From assembly GCF_042666505.1 (NCBI RefSeq), contig NZ_JBHTDN010000001.1, positions 682,001 through 746,000 of the forward strand: a stretch of 64,000 bases of DNA. The letters run 5' to 3'. This stretch comes from Parapedobacter sp042666505. Lineage in GTDB: Bacteria; Bacteroidota; Bacteroidia; Sphingobacteriales; Sphingobacteriaceae. Below, piece after piece: positions 35,354 to 43,575 of this stretch. The notes beneath the pieces were generated by a model that was not told the origin of the DNA, did not search any database, and worked only from the letters and a program-made list of their open reading frames with translations. Position numbers and translations under genes: made by a program. Every line of letters starts with the position of its first letter. The stretch's first letter is position 1.

Positions 35354-36216
35354 GCCGGATTGGAATGCCCGTTGCTCATCGTCGTTAAACTTTCGACATC
35401 CTCGTCGGACAGCCCGATTCGAACCGCCGCTAAGTTTTCTTGTAAATGCTGGAGTGATTTGGTGCCCGGAATGAGCAGGATATTGGGCGATCGCTTCAAT
35501 AACCACGCCAGTGCAACCTGGGCTGGTGTAGCCTGATATTTCTGCGCCAGCGCGCCGATTTTGGTTTGTAACTTGTCAGGGCCCGAAGCTAAAGGATACC
35601 AAGGTATGAAGGCCAATCCACGCTCTGCTGTATAGTCAACAACCGATTCCCATTTGCGTTCTGACAGGTTGTAGAGGTTCTGTACGGAGGCGATAGGCAC
35701 CACCTTTTCGGCACGTTCGATATCGGAAATACCCACTTCTGAAAGGCCTACATGTAGGATTTTTCCGGCCTTCACGGCTTCAGCCACCGGCCCAAGCGTT
35801 TCCTCGATCGGTATATCAGGGTCTATGCGATGCAGCTGCCATAGTTGAATTTCATCCTTGCCCAATCGCTGGAGGCTGTCGTCGATGGTTTGCCGTATAT
35901 GTTCTGGCCGGCCATTGACAGGCCATTGGTTTGGCCCCGTGCGCTCCAATCCGCCTTTTGTAGCCACGACGATGTCTGGATAATGCAGGGACAATGCTTC
36001 CCGGATGAGCTTCTCATTGGTGTGCGGACCGTACGAGTCGGCTGTATCGATGAAATTGACTCCCGATTCAACGGCGGAAAGCAGCACACGCTTGGCGAGT
36101 TCACGGTCGGGTGCGTCGCCCCACACCCCGGGGCCTGTAAGTTGCATGCTTCCGAAGCCCATCCGGTTGATTTCCAGTTGGCCGCCTATTTTATATGTGG
36201 CTGGTGTTGTCATCAT
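35350..36216 (-). CDS. Aldo/keto reductase
   Basis: A 288-residue aldo/keto reductase, the third in the window. The tetrad is Asp and Tyr in FIDTADSYGPHTNEK, Lys in VVATKGG and His in LWQLHRIDP; the NADP end is ILLIPGTKSLQHL. It resembles the YdhF/oxidoreductase branch often acting on small aldehydes. It is translationally coupled to the DUF6929-like gene and divergent from the thiamin operon, whose riboswitch lies about 100 bases away. Confidence 0.88.
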   Translation of the reverse strand: MMTTPATYKIGGQLEINRMGFGSMQLTGPGVWGDAPDRELAKRVLLSAVESGVNFIDTADSYGPHTNEKLIREALSLHYPDIVVATKGGLERTGPNQWPVNGRPEHIRQTIDDSLQRLGKDEIQLWQLHRIDPDIPIEETLGPVAEAVKAGKILHVGLSEVGISDIERAEKVVPIASVQNLYNLSERKWESVVDYTAERGLAFIPWYPLASGPDKLQTKIGALAQKYQATPAQVALAWLLKRSPNILLIPGTKSLQHLQENLAAVRIGLSDEDVESLTTMSNGHSNPA

Positions 36217-36297
36217 ATTTCCTTTCTCCTTATTTAAACTAAAGTTTTGGGATTGTTATTGTTTGGTCTGCGTGAAAAAAAAACCACTATTTTTTTA

Positions 36298-36305
36298 TAT
36301 CTTTG
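36298..36305 (+). promoter_or_regulatory. -7 box of the thiamin operon
   Basis: TATCTTTG matches TAnnTTTG and lies 7 bases before the riboswitch, so transcription would begin at the aptamer. No clear TTTG at -33. Confidence 0.6.
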
Positions 36306-36311
36306 ATGCGG

Positions 36312-36385
36312 CTTTAGGGGTATTCTGAAAAGAATTGAGAAAGACCCTTTGAACCTGATCCGGCTCATACCGGCGTAGGGAAAAG
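36312..36385 (+). ncRNA. TPP riboswitch (thi-box)
   Basis: TTAGGGGTATTCTGAA, then ATTGAGAAAGACCCTTTGAA, CCTGATCCGGCTCATACCGG and CGTAGGGAA. This is the conserved thiamin-pyrophosphate aptamer: the GGGG/CCCT P2 helix, the GAGA-like pyrimidine-binding turn, ACCCTTTGAACCTGATC and CGTAGGGAA. About 85 bases separate it from the thiM start, so it likely controls translation or termination in that leader when TPP binds. Identification by motif is strong; mechanism is not visible. Confidence 0.95.
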
Positions 36386-36470
36386 TTCCGTCGTCATGCC
36401 CATCCTGTGACGAATCGCTTCCAATCGTTCCAAAGGAACCCGCTTTAGCCATTGATTTAGAGATTTAAAC

Positions 36471-37271
36471 ATGGAAAAGCGACTTTGGAATCACGTACAG
36501 ATTGTAAGGCGGCAATCTCCGCTGGTGCAGAACATTACAAATTTTGTGGTGATGAATACTACCGCCAATGCGCTTCTAGCGGTGGGTGCGTCGCCAATCA
36601 TGGCGCACGCGGAAAGCGAAATGGCTGACATGGTTCAGATTTGCCAGTCGTTGGTGATCAACATCGGCACACTGGATGAACACTGGCTTGGGGCAATGTT
36701 GCAGGCATCGGCCATCGCCCAGCGTTCCGGCAAACCCTGGGTGCTCGATCCCGTCGGGGCGGGGGCAACCCCGTACCGCGATCAGGCTCTCAGCCAATTG
36801 CTGGCCATGCGGCCTACGGTGGTCAGGGGCAATGCATCTGAAATTATGGCCTTGGCCAAGGTGAATCGCAAAACCACCAAAGGGGTGGACAGTACCGCCG
36901 CCAGTGAAGAAGCGTTGGATGCAGCACGGTTTATCGCGGAGCAGTATGGCAGCGTTGTGTGCATCTCTGGAGAGACGGACCTTGTGGTTGGAGAAGGCCC
37001 GCCGGTGCGTATCGATAATGGCGACCGGCTGATGACCAAGGTTACCGGATTGGGTTGTTCCGCTACTGCAATTATCGGCGCTTTTGTTGCCGTGGTAACG
37101 GATACCATGGAAGCAGTTAGTGCGGCCATGGCACTCTTAGGCATCAGCGGTGAATTGGCGGCTGCAGTGAGTGCTGGCCCCGGCAGCTTGCAGGTTAACT
37201 TACTCGACAAATTGTACGGCATTACGGAAGAAGAGTTTGTTAAAGGGATCCGGATATCTTATGCAATTTAG
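36471..37271 (+). CDS. thiM: Hydroxyethylthiazole kinase ThiM
   Basis: A 266-residue ribokinase-like enzyme that phosphorylates 4-methyl-5-(2-hydroxyethyl)thiazole, a salvage step for thiamin. PLVQNITNFVVMNTTANALL is the conserved N-terminus, VLDPVGAGATPYR and RGNASEI form the substrate pocket, and KVTGLGCSATAIIGAF holds the anion hole and conserved Cys. First gene after the TPP riboswitch; its last 11 bases overlap thiE. Confidence 0.96.
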   Translation: MEKRLWNHVQIVRRQSPLVQNITNFVVMNTTANALLAVGASPIMAHAESEMADMVQICQSLVINIGTLDEHWLGAMLQASAIAQRSGKPWVLDPVGAGATPYRDQALSQLLAMRPTVVRGNASEIMALAKVNRKTTKGVDSTAASEEALDAARFIAEQYGSVVCISGETDLVVGEGPPVRIDNGDRLMTKVTGLGCSATAIIGAFVAVVTDTMEAVSAAMALLGISGELAAAVSAGPGSLQVNLLDKLYGITEEEFVKGIRISYAI

Positions 37272-37902
37272 TGCCTTATTTCCATACCGGTTGTATTTGG
37301 TGATTTCCGAGGCGGATTGTCGTGGCCGGGACTTCGTCTGGGTGGCCGAACAAGCGATCCTTGGCGGGGTGGAAATACTTCAGCTGCGCGAAAAGGAGCT
37401 CGAAACAAAAGCGTTTTTGAGAAATGCCACCCGATTGAAGGCGGTGACCGATCGCTATGGTGTGCCGCTGGTGATCAACGATAATCTGGACGTGGCCATG
37501 CAGTTGGGAGCAGCCGGTATCCATGTAGGCCGGAACGACGTGCGCCCGCAGGCAGTCCGCAAAATTTGGGAGGGCGCCGGTTTGGTCGGTTATTCAATTG
37601 AGCAGTTGGAACAACTAGATAGCCGCGAAACCGAAGCAGCCGATTATTTGGGAATCAGCCCGGTTTTCAGTACCCCTACCAAGCGCGACACGCTGACCGA
37701 ATGGGGTATAGAAGGGATACGGAAAATCCGCCAACAAACCGGAAAGCCCCTGGTTGCCATAGGTCGCATGAACCGCGATAATGTGGTAGAAGTCATGCAG
37801 GCTGGCGCCAATTGCGTTGCCGTTGTTTCGGCGATCTGCTCCGCGGATAGTCCCTATGAGGCAGCTCGTGAATTGACAGAACTTATTAACAACACAATAT
37901 GA
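37261..37902 (+). CDS. thiE: Thiamin-phosphate synthase ThiE
   Basis: A 213-residue TIM barrel that joins HMP pyrophosphate and thiazole phosphate. ILQLREKE binds the pyrimidine pyrophosphate, VINDNLDVAM and AAGIHVGRNDV are conserved, ISPVFSTPTK is the thiazole-phosphate loop (GPIFPTPTK in many), and VAIGRMN stands where IGGI is usual. The ATG at 37261 is inside the end of thiM (11-base overlap) and it ends with an ATGA overlap into thiD, so translation is coupled throughout. Confidence 0.94.
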   Translation: MQFSALFPYRLYLVISEADCRGRDFVWVAEQAILGGVEILQLREKELETKAFLRNATRLKAVTDRYGVPLVINDNLDVAMQLGAAGIHVGRNDVRPQAVRKIWEGAGLVGYSIEQLEQLDSRETEAADYLGISPVFSTPTKRDTLTEWGIEGIRKIRQQTGKPLVAIGRMNRDNVVEVMQAGANCVAVVSAICSADSPYEAARELTELINNTI

Positions 37903-38738
37903 ATGTAAAGAGCTTTCGTTACCCCTCCGTATTGACCATCGCCGGATTCGATGGCAGCGGTGGCGCCGGGATACAGGCCGATATCAAAACGATTTCGGCG
38001 CTGGGTTGTTATGCAACGTCGGCTTTAACCGCATTACCTGTGCAGAATACACGAGGCGTGCGGTCCATCTACCCGATTCCGGAACACGCGGTGGGTGCGC
38101 AGATCGAAACCATTCTCGACGACATCTTTCCCGATGCCATTAAAATCGGCATGGTGCATACCGGTGAGCTGGTGGCTACCATTGTGGATACGCTTGCACG
38201 GTATCCAAATGTTCCGGTAGTGTTTGATCCGGTGATGGTGGCAACGAGCGGCGACCAACTTATCGCCGATCATACCATTGAGACGATTGTCGAGCGGATG
38301 TTTCCTTTGGCGACGGTGATCACTCCGAACATGGACGAAGCAGCTATTCTTGCCGAGATGCCAGTACGCACGCTGGATGACATGCGCCGTGCCGGAGAAA
38401 AAATACGCAAATTGGGATGCCGATCCGTATTGCTGAAAGGCGGTCACTTAAAGACCCCCCGTCTGACGTCCCTGTTTTTTGACGCACAAGGCTCTACCCA
38501 CGAGTTTAACTTTGATAGGTTCGAAACGGATAATACCCACGGATCAGGCTGCACGCTGTCTTCAGCGATCGCCAGTTTCATTGCCCTGGGGGAAAGTCTA
38601 CTAGAAGCGGTGGATAAAGGACAGCAGTATGTGCATCAAGCCATTCTTTATGGCCGAGATGTACAGATCGGCAAAGGTAATGGCCCCCTGAATCATTTTT
38701 TTAACCCACAACCACTTAGGAAACATGACCTGGTCTGA
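37899..38738 (+). CDS. thiD: Hydroxymethylpyrimidine (phosphate) kinase ThiD
   Basis: A 279-residue ribokinase-fold enzyme that phosphorylates HMP twice. It has LTIAGFDGSGGAGIQADIKT (SDSGGGAGIQAD in most), VVFDPVMVATSGDQLI, VITPNMDEAAIL and the C-terminal THGSGCTLSSAIAS with the catalytic Asp/Cys region. Overlaps thiE by 4 bases and tenA by 14 bases. Confidence 0.96.
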   Translation: MNVKSFRYPSVLTIAGFDGSGGAGIQADIKTISALGCYATSALTALPVQNTRGVRSIYPIPEHAVGAQIETILDDIFPDAIKIGMVHTGELVATIVDTLARYPNVPVVFDPVMVATSGDQLIADHTIETIVERMFPLATVITPNMDEAAILAEMPVRTLDDMRRAGEKIRKLGCRSVLLKGGHLKTPRLTSLFFDAQGSTHEFNFDRFETDNTHGSGCTLSSAIASFIALGESLLEAVDKGQQYVHQAILYGRDVQIGKGNGPLNHFFNPQPLRKHDLV

Positions 38739-39372
38739 GCAAGCTTGGAGGGCTATTGAGCCGATTTATCAATCGATCATTGGCATGCCGTTTCTCACCG
38801 AATTGCGGGAAGGTACTTTGCCGATGGAAAAATTTCAATTTTACATGGCGCAGGACTCCGGCTACCTGGCGCACTTCGGACGTGCATTGGCACTTATCGG
38901 CACCCGGGCTGCCGACAACGATGACGCACTGGCGTTTATGCGCTTTGGAGCGAATGCGATTATCGTGGAAAGCGCATTGCATGAATCCTATTTCCGCGAT
39001 TTTGGCGTTGTCGAACGTGGCGTACTTGAGCCTGGTTGTCATCACTATGTCCATTACCTAAAGAGTGTGGCTGCCCTGGAGCCCGTGGAGGTAGCAATGG
39101 CGGCGGTGCTACCTTGCTTTTGGATTTACAAAGAAGTGGGCGATTACACGTATGCTCACCAGAAAACCCATGATAATCCATACCGCCGATGGATTGAAAC
39201 GTACGCTGGAGAAGATTTTGCAGAATCTGTGCAACAAGCCATAAGCCGGTGCAATAGGGCAGCGGGCGCTACTACGGACCGAATGCGGGCACAAATGATC
39301 GAAGCCTTTGTTACGGCCAGTCGGCTGGAGTACCGGTTTTGGGACAGCGCCTACCGTTTGGCTAGATGGTAG
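38725..39372 (+). CDS. tenA: Aminopyrimidine aminohydrolase TenA
   Basis: A 215-residue TenA/thiaminase II. Asp44 in QDSGYLAHF, catalytic Cys131 in VLPCFWIYKEVG and the late Glu in SRLEYRFWDSAYR are the active-site residues of the Cys-type class that hydrolyses 4-amino-5-aminomethyl-2-methylpyrimidine from degraded thiamin. Its place after ThiM, ThiE and ThiD makes the operon a salvage route; no thiC, thiG or thiH is in the window. Confidence 0.95.
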   Translation: MTWSEQAWRAIEPIYQSIIGMPFLTELREGTLPMEKFQFYMAQDSGYLAHFGRALALIGTRAADNDDALAFMRFGANAIIVESALHESYFRDFGVVERGVLEPGCHHYVHYLKSVAALEPVEVAMAAVLPCFWIYKEVGDYTYAHQKTHDNPYRRWIETYAGEDFAESVQQAISRCNRAAGATTDRMRAQMIEAFVTASRLEYRFWDSAYRLARW

Positions 39373-39487
39373 CGGCCTGTTACGCGCAAAGATTGTCCTT
39401 TTAGGCCCTCCGATTGTCACAATCTGCCGTGCCATCGGGCTGTGATAACCGTAAATTTGCAGAGGTGAACTTTTTAGTTAAACTCGT

Positions 39488-39997
39488 ATGCAGGAGAACT
39501 TATCCAACTCGCTGAAAAATGCGTTCAATGAATTGACGTCCGTTTTATCTTCCCTTGATGAAAATGAGCTAAACGCGGTTCCCTTTCCGGGGAGCTGGAC
39601 CGCAGGGCAAGTAGGCGATCACTTGAGGCAATCTTACAATGTCGTAGAATGCCTTACCGGACATACCAAGCCTACAACGCGTGATCCTGGGGCTTATATC
39701 ACGCCGTTAAGTGAGCAGTTTCTTAATTTCGAGATAAAAATGCAATCCCCGGAGTTCATTCTTCCAAGTCAGGAATCACTTGATAAAAACTTACTCCTAA
39801 ATTCCTTAGCGTCGCGAACGACGGCGATTCTGCATTTCGCAGAAAGCAACGCAGATATGACCCTGACGTGCCTTGATTTTGAGCTGCCTACCCTGGGCGC
39901 CCTGACCCGCATGGAATGGCTTAATTTCGTCTTGGTACACACATTGCGGCACAACCACCAACTCGCCAACATCATCCGACGGCTAAACGAAAAATAG
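39488..39997 (+). CDS. DinB-family protein
   Basis: A 169-residue four-helix-bundle protein of the DinB/YfiT type. His in GQVGDHLRQSYNVVE and the His pair in LVHTLRHNHQLANI are the three-His metal site of the family. These proteins often act as thiol-dependent transferases or are damage-inducible; the role here is unknown. A TAAATTTG box at 39452-39459 lies 29 bases ahead of the ATG. Confidence 0.85.
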   Translation: MQENLSNSLKNAFNELTSVLSSLDENELNAVPFPGSWTAGQVGDHLRQSYNVVECLTGHTKPTTRDPGAYITPLSEQFLNFEIKMQSPEFILPSQESLDKNLLLNSLASRTTAILHFAESNADMTLTCLDFELPTLGALTRMEWLNFVLVHTLRHNHQLANIIRRLNEK

Positions 39998-40066
39998 CAA
40001 CCAAATTAGCGATGGAGCGGCATCGGGATGGATTGTATGACCGGCTCATATTTCGCCAAAATGTGT

Positions 40067-40074
40067 TACATTTG
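40067..40074 (+). promoter_or_regulatory. -7 box near M61 peptidase start
   Basis: TACATTTG is an exact TAnnTTTG. It lies only 6 bases before the ATG at 40081, so either a leaderless-like short transcript or a later start, or a chance match; the earlier ATG at 40012 lies upstream of it. Confidence 0.35.
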
Positions 40075-40080
40075 GCTCCT

Positions 40081-41643
40081 ATGTATAATCAGAGAAACGC
40101 ACTGCTTTTGCTATGTGCAGGAATTGCTTCCCTGCAAATGGCATGGGCTCAACGCTACCAATATACGGTTGATTTAACCCGTCTTGAAGATGACAGGTTC
40201 AACGTAACGCTTATCACGCCGGAGATAACCGAATCGACGGTTGTCTTCGCGCTACCCAAGATCATCCCGGGTACCTATGCCATCAGCGATTATGGTGCTT
40301 TTGCAACCCACGTCGTGGCGGTAGACCGAAAGGGGAGGAGGCTGCCGGTGAAGCAATTGAATACCAACCAGTGGGAAATTGGCAAAGCCAAAAAGCTTTA
40401 CAAAATCAGCTACGAAGTTGAGGATATCTTTGATACGGACAAAGAACATCATATTTATCCGATGGCGGCCACGAACATTGAAGATAAAAACGTAGTTGTC
40501 CATACGCCAGGTATTTTCGGGTACATGGAGGGACATAATAAGCTGCCCATAGAGCTGACTTTCGAAAAACCATCCGGTTTCTATGGATCTTCGGCTAAGC
40601 TTCCGGTAGAAAGCACCGCCACCCGCGATGTTTTCCATATGGAGAGCCTTGATGATCTTTATGATACCCCGATCATGTACGGTATTCCTGACACCACAAC
40701 CGTTCAAGTTGGCAATTGTGAGGTATTGGTGTCTGTGTATTCGCCCAATAAGCTGATCCAATCGCGGGAAATTGCTAATTGGCTTACCAGTTTGCTTCAC
40801 GGGGCCCGAAAATACCTGGGAGGCAAATTGCCCGCGGATCGCTATGCATTCCTTTACTATTTCAAGGATATGAAGATTAAGCAGTCTTTTCCGCTGGGGC
40901 TGGGCGGCGCATTGGAACACACGATGTCTTCTTTTTACTATATTCCCGAAATGCCTTCGGAAGTACTGAAAAATATGATTGTCGACGTGTCTTCGCACGA
41001 ATTTTTTCATATTATCACTCCGCTTACCATTGCTTCGAGGGAAGTAAAAGAATTTAATTACGACACTGCCGTGTTGTCCAAGCATCTATGGCTTTACGAA
41101 GGTACGACCGAATATACTGCCCATCATGTGCAAGTACAAAGCGGCATCAATACTCCGGAGCAATTTTTGGATAAGCTAGCGGCCAAAATTGCTGATTCGC
41201 GTGCGAATTACGACGATTCGCTGGCATTTACTCAATTGAGTAAATATGCAGCGTCTACCTATGCCGATCAGTATGGAAATGTCTATCAAAAGGGAGCCTT
41301 GATCGGAGCTTGTTTGGATATTTACCTGTTGCACCTTTCCGAAGGAGGGTATGGCCTGAAGGACTTGACCCATGACCTTGGAGTCCGTTACGGAAAAGAT
41401 CGGTTTTTTGAGGACGAGGAACTTTTCGACGAAATTGCGAAGCTAAGTTATGGCGAAGCTAGGGATTTCCTGGTGAAGTATACACAAGGCAATACGCCGA
41501 TCCCTTATGAGGATTACTTTGATTTGGTAGGGATACGCTATCACCCCGATGACGCTAAAAAGCTGGTCATTGACGATTTGGCATCACCGCAAGCCAAAAA
41601 GCTGAGGGCGATTTGGTTAACGGGCAGCGAACCCTGTAACTAG
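40081..41643 (+). CDS. M61 family aminopeptidase-like protein
   Basis: A 520-residue secreted protein with signal peptide LLLLCAGIASLQMAWAQ. The zinc site is HEFFH (in VDVSSHEFFHIITPL) with the third ligand Glu in LWLYEGTTEY, diagnostic for the M61 glycyl-aminopeptidase family, preceded by the N-terminal beta domain. The expected C-terminal PDZ domain is mostly missing: after DYFDLVGIRYHPDD there are only 30 residues. Either this is a short variant or the end was lost. Start at 40081 is chosen because the signal peptide begins there. Confidence 0.9.
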   Translation: MYNQRNALLLLCAGIASLQMAWAQRYQYTVDLTRLEDDRFNVTLITPEITESTVVFALPKIIPGTYAISDYGAFATHVVAVDRKGRRLPVKQLNTNQWEIGKAKKLYKISYEVEDIFDTDKEHHIYPMAATNIEDKNVVVHTPGIFGYMEGHNKLPIELTFEKPSGFYGSSAKLPVESTATRDVFHMESLDDLYDTPIMYGIPDTTTVQVGNCEVLVSVYSPNKLIQSREIANWLTSLLHGARKYLGGKLPADRYAFLYYFKDMKIKQSFPLGLGGALEHTMSSFYYIPEMPSEVLKNMIVDVSSHEFFHIITPLTIASREVKEFNYDTAVLSKHLWLYEGTTEYTAHHVQVQSGINTPEQFLDKLAAKIADSRANYDDSLAFTQLSKYAASTYADQYGNVYQKGALIGACLDIYLLHLSEGGYGLKDLTHDLGVRYGKDRFFEDEELFDEIAKLSYGEARDFLVKYTQGNTPIPYEDYFDLVGIRYHPDDAKKLVIDDLASPQAKKLRAIWLTGSEPCN

Positions 41644-41669
41644 GTAACTTTTGTTTGCATTAGCTCAAA

Positions 41670-42440
41670 TCAATCTAACTCGATCCAAACCGGCGCGTGA
41701 TCACTGGATTTTTCCCACCCTCGTACATGCCGGTCCACACCTGCCGCACGTAACCTGGGTACCACTGCAGGACTCAGTAGAAAATGATCGATGCGCAGCC
41801 CCGCATTGCGACCGAATGCATTTCGGAAATAGTCCCAGAATGTGTAAATGGTTTCGTCGGGATGTAATTTTCTCAACGCATCGGTCCATCCCTGAGCAAT
41901 CAACCGACGGAAGGATTCCCGAGTTTCCGGACGGAAGAGTGCGTCGTCTACCCATCGTTCGGGTTTGTACACATCCGATTCTGTGGGAATGACATTAAAA
42001 TCGCCGGTCAATATTACCGGCGAACCTTGTTCAAGCAGTGATTGACTGTGGGCGATGAGGCGATCTAACCAGCTGAGTTTGTAGTCAAACTTAGGTCCTG
42101 GAGCCGGATTGCCGTTAGGTAAGTACAAACAACCGACCACTATTTCGTTGATTTTTGCTTCGATATAGCGGCTATGCGTATCATCTGGATCTCCAGGGAG
42201 CGCTCTGCAAACCTCAGCTGGCCTTCCCAGGCGCGAAAGAATGGCTACGCCGTTCCAACTTTTTTGCCCATGCCAGATGGATTCATAGCCGGCATTTTTC
42301 AAAGCTTCAACCGGGAAGTTCTCCTGTATCGCTTTTAGTTCCTGGAGGCACACGACGTCTGGTTGGCATTCATCCAGCCATCGCAACACGATCGGAAGCC
42401 GCGCATTGATGCTATTTACGTTATAAGTAGCAAGTTTCAT
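41670..42440 (-). CDS. xth: Exodeoxyribonuclease III
   Basis: A 256-residue exonuclease III/AP endonuclease for base excision repair. MKLATYNVNSINARL begins the fold; catalytic Glu in LQELKA, Tyr in YLPNG, Asp and Asn in LTGDFNVIP, and Asp-His in SSDHAPVWIEL are all present, and RIDHFLLS is the late conserved strand. Monocistronic, reading leftward toward the M61 gene with 26 bases between the two stop codons. Confidence 0.95.
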   Translation of the reverse strand: MKLATYNVNSINARLPIVLRWLDECQPDVVCLQELKAIQENFPVEALKNAGYESIWHGQKSWNGVAILSRLGRPAEVCRALPGDPDDTHSRYIEAKINEIVVGCLYLPNGNPAPGPKFDYKLSWLDRLIAHSQSLLEQGSPVILTGDFNVIPTESDVYKPERWVDDALFRPETRESFRRLIAQGWTDALRKLHPDETIYTFWDYFRNAFGRNAGLRIDHFLLSPAVVPRLRAAGVDRHVRGWEKSSDHAPVWIELD

Positions 42441-42543
42441 CTGTATTTCTTTAGAAGCCGTTCGCTGTTGTTAGCGTTATTCGTGCGCTAAATATGGCAA
42501 AAATTATTTGATTTAAGCGACCTACGTTGAAATTAGTTATGCG

Positions 42544-42756
42544 TTAGTTCAGGTTATCATAGTCTACTTTTACTCCGGTGGTTTCATCAACTTCGGCGAT
42601 AAGTTGCCCGACTACCCTGCAGTATCCGAGTCCGTTGGCTTGGCAGAATGACGTTGCTTCTTCCCACGTAGGCGCATCAATGTGTGGTCCTCCGTAGGTT
42701 TTTAAGTGACCGCTAACCGGATCAAGAGCCAGAATTTCCGTTACCCACTTTTTCAT
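42544..42756 (-). CDS. Small hypothetical protein
   Basis: A 70-residue protein with a KKWVTEILALDP start and a central APTWEEATSFCQANGLGYC. The two Cys, the acidic balance and an unbroken frame between well-spaced neighbours argue for a real gene. I do not recognise the family. It may be a small soluble protein that contributes to a complex; no function is proposed. Confidence 0.6.
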   Translation of the reverse strand: MKKWVTEILALDPVSGHLKTYGGPHIDAPTWEEATSFCQANGLGYCRVVGQLIAEVDETTGVKVDYDNLN

Positions 42757-42953
42757 TTTTGTGACTTCTCCTTAATTTGTTCACAAAAAACCTCGGATAT
42801 TGTTTGTTTTTGCTGGCTTTCGTTTTTGTATAAATCCTTTGATAGGAGACCATCGGAACGTGATGCGCAACTGGTAAATTTGTCTGGAGCATCTCCACAT
42901 CGTTCGTATCCAATGCGCCTGGGAGTTGTTCGGATTTTTCTTTTTCGATTAAT

Positions 42954-43415
42954 CTAAATCGGATAGGCTGTGTCGCTTTTGGGCTCGCGCAACACAAAAA
43001 AGCTCTGGATGGTCGCGATGTTTGACAACGTGGCGATCCGTTCTCGCAACAACCGGTTGTAGCCTTCCATATCGCGGGTAACGATTCGAAGGATGAAATC
43101 AAGATTACCGGCCATCTGCAAGCATTCCATCACTTCCGGAAATGCCGTTACTTCCTGTTCAAAGCGGTCCAGGGCTTCGGCACTATGTTCTTTCAGAAAG
43201 ACGTGGGCAAAAACGGTCAACGTCCGGTCGATTTTCAGTTTGTCAAGAATTACCACCGAACGTTTGATGTATCCTTGTTCCAGCAGTTTCCGCCGCCGTT
43301 CCTGGATTGCGGTAGGTGAGCGGTGTAGCCGGTCGCCCAGTTCCTTGTTTGTAAGCGAATTATCTCGTTGCAGAATGCGAAGCAGCTCTAGATCAATCGG
43401 GTCTAATATGGCCAT
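42954..43415 (-). CDS. Lrp/AsnC-family transcriptional regulator
   Basis: A 153-residue regulator. The N-terminal winged helix reads DLELLRILQRDNSLTNKELG then RLHRSPTAIQERRRKLLEQG, and the C-terminal RAM (ACT-like) domain begins near VFAHVFLKEHS. It senses an amino acid and oligomerises. It is divergent from a cysteine-synthase-like gene with 160 bases between, an arrangement that usually means it controls that gene; that is inference. Confidence 0.93.
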   Translation of the reverse strand: MAILDPIDLELLRILQRDNSLTNKELGDRLHRSPTAIQERRRKLLEQGYIKRSVVILDKLKIDRTLTVFAHVFLKEHSAEALDRFEQEVTAFPEVMECLQMAGNLDFILRIVTRDMEGYNRLLRERIATLSNIATIQSFFVLREPKSDTAYPI

Positions 43416-43575
43416 AGGCGTAACCGGTTAAAAAATTAGCGACGGCGTCCGTCGGCCGGGCAATATTAGGAAAATATTCGGTGAGTTTTATGTTTTTCCG
43501 TTTAAAATTCGGTTTTTGATGCGATGTGTTGCGGTTATTTTAGGTGTTGTGGAGATTTGTAAAAAAATGCACACA

